DNA from: Clostridiales bacterium UBA1763
GTDB lineage: Bacteria; Bacillota; Clostridia; Oscillospirales; Oscillospiraceae
Assembly: GCA_002314685.1 (NCBI GenBank)
Contig: DCHB01000047.1
Location: forward strand, 1 to 15,181
Length of the DNA: 15,181 bases
Reading direction: 5' to 3'
Position numbers and translations under genes: made by a program. Below, piece after piece: positions 6,732 to 12,311 of the stretch. Positions within the stretch are counted from its first letter, which is position 1, and each line of letters starts with the position of its first letter. The notes below the pieces were generated by a model. It ran no database searches, was not told where the DNA came from, and saw only the letters and a program-made list of their open reading frames with translations.

Positions 6732-7391
6732 TTACTGCTCTCCTTTGTTCTCGCTCGGGGCGGTTTCGCCCACGTTTTCGTTGTCGGCATTCGTCAGCAC
6801 CTTGATTGCCGTTTTGAAGATAATCGTCAAATCAAGCCACAGCGAAACGTGCTGAACGTACCAGATGTTCAGCTCTATGCGCTCGGGCCACGGCACCTCC
6901 TTGCGTCCGTTTATCTGTGCCCAGCCCGTTATGCCGGGGCGCAGGTCAAACATCTGCTTTTGGTGCTCGGTGTATTCGGAGTACTCCCACGGGTGATATG
7001 TAAGTGCGGGGCGCGGACCTATCCACGCCATGTCGCCCTTTAAGATGTTGAGCATCTGCGGAAGCTCGTCGATGCTCGTCTTGCGCAGAATGTTGCCGAC
7101 TCTCGTTATGCGAGGGTCGGAGTTGTCCGAGTAAACGCCCGAGCCCGTATGCTCTGCACCCACGCACATTGAACGGAATTTATACATCTCAAACGGCACG
7201 CCGCCGACACCGAGGCGCTGCTGCTTAAACAGCACGGGTCCGTCGGAATCGAGCCGCACCGCGAGCGCGGTTATGAGCATAAGCGGCGAGAGGACAATGA
7301 GCCCGATTGCCGCGAGCACCGCGCCGATAATCCGCTTGAAGCAGAGGTAAATTCTTTGCGAGGTTTTGTAATTTTGCCTTGTATTTGTCAT
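6732..7391 (-). CDS. Polyprenyl-phosphate sugar-1-phosphate transferase (bacterial sugar transferase, PF02397 type)
   Basis: I chose ATG 7391 (219 residues; GGTGA 5 nt upstream); an in-frame GTG at 7400 would add three residues. A charged N-terminus precedes one hydrophobic membrane segment (about residues 20-45, IIGAVLAAIGLIVLSPLMLI). The cytosolic catalytic domain then carries QQRLG, the KFRSM motif, SIDELPQ with the Asp-Glu dyad, GDMAWIGPRP and RPGITGWAQINGR. This is the monotopic PglC/WcaJ-type phosphoglycosyl transferase architecture. Such enzymes load the first sugar phosphate onto undecaprenyl phosphate for capsule, exopolysaccharide or glycoprotein glycans. It is first in a three-gene operon with an aldolase and a dehydrogenase and has its own strong promoter. 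No glycosyltransferases, flippase or polymerase are in the window, so the rest of the pathway is elsewhere. Confidence 0.93.
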   Translation of the reverse strand: MTNTRQNYKTSQRIYLCFKRIIGAVLAAIGLIVLSPLMLITALAVRLDSDGPVLFKQQRLGVGGVPFEMYKFRSMCVGAEHTGSGVYSDNSDPRITRVGNILRKTSIDELPQMLNILKGDMAWIGPRPALTYHPWEYSEYTEHQKQMFDLRPGITGWAQINGRKEVPWPERIELNIWYVQHVSLWLDLTIIFKTAIKVLTNADNENVGETAPSENKGEQ

Positions 7392-7426
7392 GTTTTTCAC
7401 CGCATAACCGATATTTTTTCAATTTT

Positions 7427-7455
7427 ATTATAATACCCTAATTTGCCGTTGTAAA
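7427..7455 (-). promoter_or_regulatory. Promoter of the sugar transferase operon
   Basis: On the minus strand TTTACA (7455-7450), 17 bp, then a perfect TATAAT (7432-7427). The predicted start is near 7420, about 30 nt before the ATG. It stands back-to-back with the adenosine deaminase promoter; the two -35 elements are 18 bp apart, so one regulator could act on both. Confidence 0.7.
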
Positions 7456-7473
7456 TATAATATTATTAAAGTA

Positions 7474-7502
7474 TTGAACGAACGGCAGATGCTTGGTATA
7501 AT
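7474..7502 (+). promoter_or_regulatory. Promoter of the adenosine deaminase gene
   Basis: TTGAAC (7474-7479), 17 bp, TATAAT (7497-7502), preceded by an extended -10 TGG (7494-7496). The predicted start is near 7509. The TTG at 7474 is also the most upstream possible start of the reading frame, but as part of the -35 it cannot be in this transcript. This decides the start in favour of ATG 7537. Confidence 0.75.
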
Positions 7503-7536
7503 GGGGAAAATGACAGAAATCAAACGGAGCTGTGCG

Positions 7537-8925
7537 ATGAATTACGCTGAATATCTTGCCGAAAGAGAAAAAATGGCGGAGGAAAACTCAAATCTTGTGG
7601 GTAATGTCCTCAATGCAAAGGAGCAGGCGGTTGATGAGCGTCTGCGTCAAATGAAGCAGAGGCTTCGCGAGAGCATTGATGAAAATACGCTGTATAAGAT
7701 GAATTTCCTCGAAAATGAAGCGCTGTGGAGCAGTGAGCTCTACGGCTTTATGAGCGCTCTGCCGAAGGGCTCGGATCTGCACGTGCACGCAACTGCACTG
7801 CTCCCTGCCGATAAGCTCGTTGATTTTGTCGCGGAGCATCGCGAGCTGGTTGTCGATGTAAACGACTGCCATATCTACAATATCGCCGAGACCTGCTTTG
7901 ACAAAAATGCCTGCCTTCCGCTTGCCGATGCAATGGAAAAGGGCTTGCTCAGCCGCGGTGAAATACTCAGAAAATGGACGCTCACGGGCAGACGGCACAA
8001 CGAGTCTGTGTGGGAGTATTTTGAGAATTTGCTCGGTCTTTTCGAGTCGATTGAGTACAGCGCGGATACTCTGTTTGATTACTATGTCACCGCATTCGAG
8101 TACTACCTCGAAAAAAAGGTGTTCCATATCGAAATCCACGCGGTTTTCTCCGAGGATTATGAACGCTCGCTCGAGCTTGCCGAGACGGTGAAAAGAGCAT
8201 ATTTCGAGGTCAAAAAAGCTCACCCCGAGCTTATTGTGTCAGTCATCTGCTCGGGATTAAAATACCTCGGCGCGGATTTGAGCGTGCCCGAAATGTATCT
8301 CAAAAATGCCCTGCGCCTCAGGGAGGATATTTGCGACGACTTCGAGCCCGATAATACACATCCGTTTATAATAGGCTTTGATTTGCTCAATGAGGAGGAT
8401 AAATCCATACCTCTGAAGGAGCTTGCGCCGATGCTTCTTGATTACAAGAAGTTATATCCCGACTTTAATTTATACATACATTGCGGCGAATCTCTGCACG
8501 CGCAGGTGGATAATCTGATTGATGCCTACCTGCTCGGAGCATCGAGAGTGGGACACGGCATGAATCTCTACCGCTTCCCGAAGCTTCTCAACGCCTTTGC
8601 CGACAGAGAGATTTGCCTCGAGGCGTGCCCCGTCTCGAACAAAACTCTGCGCTATGTGAAGGATTTGCGCCTGCACCCCGTCGCGGAGTATCTGAAGCGC
8701 GGCGTTACGGTGGCGTTGTGTTCGGATGACCCCGTGTGTCAGGAGCACGAAACCCTCACCGATGACTTTTTCGCGGGCACGGTATGCTGGGACCTCGGGC
8801 TTGCGGATATAAAACAGCTTTGCATAAACTCAATTCTCTACTCGGGACTCGACAAAAAACAGAAGTCCGAGCTGTCCGCCTCATGGAAAAATGCATGGAA
8901 TGAGTTTTTGAATATTTTTTCATAA
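7537..8925 (+). CDS. Adenosine deaminase family protein
   Basis: The start at ATG 7537 (462 residues) is supported by GGAG seven nt upstream and by a promoter that excludes earlier starts. The protein is a metal-dependent amidohydrolase of the ADA family (PF00962 type). It has the zinc pair LHVH (His82, His84), the substrate/zinc segment HCGES (His315, Glu318), RVGHG (His340), EACPVSN (362-368) and SDDP (Asp397, Asp398). The predicted reaction is hydrolytic deamination of (deoxy)adenosine or a related purine to inosine for salvage. The HxH motif is far from the N-terminus: about 75 helical, charged residues precede it, longer than classical bacterial ADA and closer to ADGF/ADA2-like layouts. 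No signal peptide is present, so it should be cytosolic. It is transcribed alone and followed by a strong terminator. Substrate could be adenosine, adenine or a modified nucleoside. Confidence 0.9.
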   Translation: MNYAEYLAEREKMAEENSNLVGNVLNAKEQAVDERLRQMKQRLRESIDENTLYKMNFLENEALWSSELYGFMSALPKGSDLHVHATALLPADKLVDFVAEHRELVVDVNDCHIYNIAETCFDKNACLPLADAMEKGLLSRGEILRKWTLTGRRHNESVWEYFENLLGLFESIEYSADTLFDYYVTAFEYYLEKKVFHIEIHAVFSEDYERSLELAETVKRAYFEVKKAHPELIVSVICSGLKYLGADLSVPEMYLKNALRLREDICDDFEPDNTHPFIIGFDLLNEEDKSIPLKELAPMLLDYKKLYPDFNLYIHCGESLHAQVDNLIDAYLLGASRVGHGMNLYRFPKLLNAFADREICLEACPVSNKTLRYVKDLRLHPVAEYLKRGVTVALCSDDPVCQEHETLTDDFFAGTVCWDLGLADIKQLCINSILYSGLDKKQKSELSASWKNAWNEFLNIFS

Positions 8926-8940
8926 TGAATGAATAAAAAT

Positions 8941-8971
8941 AAATCCTCGGTACAAGGCGTACCGAGGATTT
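8941..8971. terminator. Bidirectional rho-independent terminator
   Basis: AAATCCTCGGTAC (8941-8953), loop AAGGC, GTACCGAGGATTT (8959-8971): a perfect 13-bp stem. It is followed by further T residues on the plus strand and an A-rich stretch (8934-8943) that gives a U-tract on the minus strand. It serves both the plus-strand adenosine deaminase (stop at 8925) and the convergent minus-strand homocysteine methyltransferase (stop at 8984). Confidence 0.9.
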
Positions 8972-8983
8972 TTGATGTTATTT

Positions 8984-10195
8984 TCAGATTATGAGACCGT
9001 ATTTAGCGACAAGCGGCATGAGCTCATCGTCGGATAGTGCACCGTCGTACAGTGCTCTGCCCTGATATGCGCGCAGTGCCTTTTCGAGAAGCGCGGCATC
9101 GTCGCAGATTATGCACAGCGGGTTTTTGATGCAGTACTGCACGTCGGAGAACACCGCAACATCCTCAATTGTGACTATCTCGATTGCAAAAAGCTCGTCC
9201 TCCTCAAGCTCGTAGATGTTGTCCTCAAGCTCATCGTCGCAGGCAAGCACGGTTTCGCAAGCGGCATCGGGCGGCAAAAGGAAGGCGTCCTTTTCGCTTG
9301 CGCAGGGCAGATATTCGGAATACTGCGGCGCGGGGGACTTGACCGTGACGGATTCAAGTGCCTTTTTGATGCCCGCGATATAGCTCTCATCAGTGCCGCA
9401 ACAGCCGCCTATAATGCTTGCGCCTGCATTAACAAGCTCGGGCACGAGCGCGGCAAAGCCCTCGGCATCCACGGAAAACTCCGTTTTGCCGTCCTTTTCG
9501 CAGGGCAGACCCGCATTCGGCTTTGCGATAATGGGAATATCGGCGAGCTCGTACAGTCGCTCAATGTGCTCTAACAGCTCCTCGGGACCGACAGAGCAGT
9601 TCAAGCCGAAGGCATCAACGCCCATGCCCTGCATTATTTCGAGTGCCGCGCAGACATCACTGCCCATCATCGTGCGACCGCTTTCGTCGCAGGAGAAGCT
9701 GACAAAAATGGGCTTTTCGCTCACGCTTTTTACAGCGAGCACCGCGGCTCTCGCCTCGGGTATGCTCGTCATGGTTTCGATTACAAAGAGGTCAACGCCC
9801 GCGTTTTCAAGAGCCCTTGCCTGCTCGAGATATATCTCATAAAAGTCCTCAAAGCTCATGTTGCCCATAGGGTAGAGCATACCGCCCGTCGAGGAAATAT
9901 CGCCCGCGACGAGCGCCTTGCCCGCGGCGGTTTCGAGAGACAGCCCTGCAAGTGCGGCGTTGTATTCGCCGACCTTGTTGAAAATGCCGTGCTTTTCAAG
10001 TGAGGCGGAGTTTGCTCCGAAGGTCGGGGCGTAGATTACATTTGAGCCTGAAGCTATGTAGGTGCTTTGAATTTCACGCACCGCATCGGGGTTTTCAAGT
10101 ATCCATTTTTCGGGGCAAACGCCCTGAGGCAAGCCCTTTTTTTGGAGCTGTGTGCCCATGGCACCGTCTAAGATAAGAGGGAAGCTTATGTTCAT
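8984..10195 (-). CDS. Homocysteine S-methyltransferase with a remnant-like pterin domain segment
   Basis: A 403-residue cytosolic protein. Residues 1-282 form the homocysteine-binding barrel of MetH/BHMT-type enzymes (PF02574). LDGAMGTQL is at the N-terminus, and the zinc-binding cysteines are Cys200 in GLNCSVGP and Cys265-Cys266 in GGCCGT. It should activate homocysteine as thiolate and accept a methyl group, giving methionine. Residues about 283-345 are a very acidic, low-complexity linker. Residues about 345-403 (IIC.DAALLEKALRAYQGRALYDG...LMPLVAKYGLII) resemble a short strip of the MetH folate (pterin)-binding domain, but that barrel is otherwise absent. It lies 12 bp after the corrinoid activase, with AAGGAG in the gap. 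With the corrinoid-fused methyltransferase across the divergent promoter, the expected methyl donor is methyl-corrinoid rather than methyl-folate on the same chain; this is inferred. Confidence 0.88.
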   Translation of the reverse strand: MNISFPLILDGAMGTQLQKKGLPQGVCPEKWILENPDAVREIQSTYIASGSNVIYAPTFGANSASLEKHGIFNKVGEYNAALAGLSLETAAGKALVAGDISSTGGMLYPMGNMSFEDFYEIYLEQARALENAGVDLFVIETMTSIPEARAAVLAVKSVSEKPIFVSFSCDESGRTMMGSDVCAALEIMQGMGVDAFGLNCSVGPEELLEHIERLYELADIPIIAKPNAGLPCEKDGKTEFSVDAEGFAALVPELVNAGASIIGGCCGTDESYIAGIKKALESVTVKSPAPQYSEYLPCASEKDAFLLPPDAACETVLACDDELEDNIYELEEDELFAIEIVTIEDVAVFSDVQYCIKNPLCIICDDAALLEKALRAYQGRALYDGALSDDELMPLVAKYGLII

Positions 10196-10207
10196 TTTTC
10201 GGTCTCC

Positions 10208-11680
10208 TTACTGCTCGGGAAAGCTCATCGCATCAACAAATCGGTCGTTGAAAACCGCGTCGGACGACAGCTCAAGATATTTGCATTTTTCCTTTATTTT
10301 CAATAGCTCAGCCCGCTTTGACGGGTTCAGCAGTGCGACAGATGCACCCGTAAGGCTCGTGTTGCCGAGAGGCTTAATTCTGCCTGCAAGCTCTGCGGGA
10401 AGCATGCCTATTCTGACAGCGCTTTCGCTTCTCAGCCTCGTGCCGAAGCCGCCCGAGAGATACAGCGTGTCAATGTCATTATAGCTTATGCCCTGCGTCT
10501 CAGTGAGCCTTGTAATGCCCGCAAAAACCGCCGCCTTTGCAAGCTGAAGCTGACGGATGTCGCGCTGATCTAAATAAACAGTGTCGGTCAGATAGAAAAC
10601 ATCTTCGCCCTCGTCATCCTCAAGACAGCCGCTTTCATCTATGTAGCCGAGCTCGAGCAGACAGGCAACGAGATCAAGCAGTCCCGAGCCGCAAAGTCCC
10701 TTTGCCTCTCCGCCGCCTATTACCTCGAAGCTGAGTCCCTCATCGCTGAGCTCAACGCTGTTGACTGCGCCGTCTGCGGCGGGCATTCCGCAACTTATGC
10801 CCGCACCCTCAAAGGCGGGGCCCGAAGCAACCGCGCAGGAGATACAGCTGTTTTTGTCGCCGAGGACAATTTCTCCGTTTGTGCCTACATCAATAAAAAG
10901 CACGGTTTTTTGGGACTTATACACCCCGTCGGTGAGAAGTCCCGCGGTAATATCGCCGCCTACATAGCCCGCGATACAGGGTGATAGATAAAACGGCACT
11001 CCGCCGAGCGTGACGCAGTCACCCTTGTCAAAATACGAGGCGGGGAGGTACGGTGCCGCGGCAATTGAGTCGGGAGCGATGCCCGCAAAAATGTGCTCCA
11101 TAACTGTGTTTCCCGCGAGAAAACCATCGGTGACATCGGAAAGTGCGATGTTATTATCAGCGCACAAGCCTTGAAGCATATCGAGAATTTGACCGCGTAT
11201 GCTCTGCGACAGAGCGCCTAAACCGTCGGCGGTATCAATGCAGTAGCCAATGCGCGAGATAACGTCTGCGCCGCAGCTTTTCTGCGCATTCCAGCGGCTC
11301 GCGGAGCCGAGCTGCGTGCCGTCAGAAAGACTGTATAGGCTCACCGCGACAGTAGTCGTGCCGAGGTCAACCGCCGCGCCGTAGCCCGAGCGTCCATGCT
11401 CAAAGCCAAGGCAGTCGCTCGCGTCGTTCCAAGATATGTCCGAGTCGTCATCGCTGAGGAAAACCTCGCAGTCGGAGGTGAGCTCTGTGCGGCAGGCGAT
11501 GACCTGCCTTGTGCCCTCTGCTGTTTTCATCAAAACCCTGCACTTGCCGCACAGTCCGTGCCCTCCGCAGGGTGCGCTGACCGCAAAGCCCTTAGAGCGC
11601 AAAAGCTCGAGCAAATTACAGCCCGAAATGAAAGAATATTCAAAAATTTCGTCCGAAAAGTGAATGACTATACTTGACAT
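10208..11680 (-). CDS. [2Fe-2S]/ASKHA corrinoid activation protein (RamA/RACE-like)
   Basis: I prefer ATG 11680 (490 residues; an in-frame TTG at 11692 is an alternative, and no strong ribosome binding site is seen for either). The N-terminal 80 residues are a plant-type [2Fe-2S] ferredoxin domain with Cys38, Cys44, Cys47 and Cys63 (APCGGHGLCGKC ... ACRT). After a linker, an ASKHA ATPase-like module (DUF4445 family) begins with GAAVDLGTTTVAVSL at about 101 and includes the FIDVGTNGEIVLG and LSGGFGTRL motifs. Proteins of this layout reductively return accidentally oxidised cob(II)alamin to active cob(I)alamin, driven by ATP. It is the first gene of a two-gene operon with the homocysteine methyltransferase and divergent from the corrinoid-bearing methyltransferase, its likely client. 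Activation of a corrinoid protein is well supported; which client is inferred from position. Confidence 0.92.
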   Translation of the reverse strand: MSSIVIHFSDEIFEYSFISGCNLLELLRSKGFAVSAPCGGHGLCGKCRVLMKTAEGTRQVIACRTELTSDCEVFLSDDDSDISWNDASDCLGFEHGRSGYGAAVDLGTTTVAVSLYSLSDGTQLGSASRWNAQKSCGADVISRIGYCIDTADGLGALSQSIRGQILDMLQGLCADNNIALSDVTDGFLAGNTVMEHIFAGIAPDSIAAAPYLPASYFDKGDCVTLGGVPFYLSPCIAGYVGGDITAGLLTDGVYKSQKTVLFIDVGTNGEIVLGDKNSCISCAVASGPAFEGAGISCGMPAADGAVNSVELSDEGLSFEVIGGGEAKGLCGSGLLDLVACLLELGYIDESGCLEDDEGEDVFYLTDTVYLDQRDIRQLQLAKAAVFAGITRLTETQGISYNDIDTLYLSGGFGTRLRSESAVRIGMLPAELAGRIKPLGNTSLTGASVALLNPSKRAELLKIKEKCKYLELSSDAVFNDRFVDAMSFPEQ

Positions 11681-11702
11681 TTTTTCGCCCAATTCGTATA
11701 AT
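11674..11702 (+). promoter_or_regulatory. Consensus promoter for DUF2284 and corrinoid methyltransferase
   Basis: A perfect TTGACA (11674-11679), 17 bp and a perfect TATAAT (11697-11702). Transcription should start near 11709 with a leader of about 57 nt, too short for a cobalamin or SAM riboswitch. The -35 overlaps the start codon of the opposite activase gene. A small inverted repeat GTTTA-ACTA-TAAAC (11706-11719) sits at the start site and could be an operator. Confidence 0.8.
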
Positions 11703-11735
11703 ATTGTTTAACTATAAACTAATAGTATTGCGTAT

Positions 11736-11764
11736 ATTCTACATTATTTTTTTCGGATTGACAA
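11736..11764 (-). promoter_or_regulatory. Promoter for the corrinoid activase operon
   Basis: On the minus strand TTGTCA (11764-11759), 17 bp, TAGAAT (11741-11736). The start is predicted near 11729, about 48 nt before ATG 11680. It lies downstream of the plus-strand promoter, so the two transcripts would overlap at their 5' ends and polymerases would meet head-on. Confidence 0.6.
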
Positions 11765-11765
11765 G

Positions 11766-12311
11766 ATGAATTGGATAAAACTTGCCCTCGAAGCGGGATT
11801 TGAGGATGCAGTCTTACTGAATATGGATGCCCTTGAGCCCCGTCAGGAGGTCCGCGATATGTGCTCAGCCGACAGATGCAGGGCATTCGGGACACGTTGG
11901 GCGTGTCCTCCCGCCTGCGGCAGTATTGAGCACTGCGAAAAGAGAATGAAGGCATATACCGACGGTATATTGGTGCAGACAGTCGGTGAGCTTGAGGATG
12001 ATTTTGACAGCGAGGGCATTGCAAGAGCAAATGCTGAGCACAAAAGGCGCTTTGCGGCACTTGCACGGCAGGCGCGGATGATAGCGGGCGATTGCCTACC
12101 CCTGTCTGCGGGCACCTGCACGAGGTGCGAGGTGTGCACCTATCCCGACAGACCGTGCAGATTTCCCGATAAAATGCTGTCGTCAATGGAGGCATACGGA
12201 CTTTTGGTCAGCGAGGTTTGCACAAGGTCGGGTATGCCATATAACAGAGGAGAAAAAACGATTACCTTCACATCGTGTTTATTATTCAACAAAAAGGAGA
12301 CTGACAAATGA
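11766..12311 (+). CDS. DUF2284 Fe-S/metal-binding protein
   Basis: A 181-residue, cysteine-rich cytosolic protein of the DUF2284 (predicted metal-binding) family. Cysteines fall in two groups. The first is Cys33, Cys38, Cys47, Cys51 and Cys57 in the family-typical VRDMCSADRCRAFG and WACPPACGS segments. The second is Cys118-x2-Cys121-x2-Cys124-x6-Cys131, which looks like a [4Fe-4S] ferredoxin-type cluster site. The ATG at 11766 has only a weak ribosome binding site but matches the family's N-terminal pattern. The stop overlaps the start of the corrinoid methyltransferase by 4 bp (ATGA), a strong sign of a shared process. The role is unknown; electron transfer to the corrinoid, or cluster/metal supply, would fit the setting but is not shown by sequence. 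Confidence 0.85.
   Translation: MNWIKLALEAGFEDAVLLNMDALEPRQEVRDMCSADRCRAFGTRWACPPACGSIEHCEKRMKAYTDGILVQTVGELEDDFDSEGIARANAEHKRRFAALARQARMIAGDCLPLSAGTCTRCEVCTYPDRPCRFPDKMLSSMEAYGLLVSEVCTRSGMPYNRGEKTITFTSCLLFNKKETDK

Noticed and set aside
7588..8223. 211-codon open frame on the minus strand
   Set aside because: It lies antisense inside the adenosine deaminase gene, has no ribosome binding site or recognisable motif, and the plus-strand frame contains all zinc-site motifs.
11703..11765. Cobalamin or SAM riboswitch ahead of the corrinoid genes
   Set aside because: The leaders are only about 50-60 nt and contain no B12-box or SAM-riboswitch core; the region is A+T-rich and filled by promoters.
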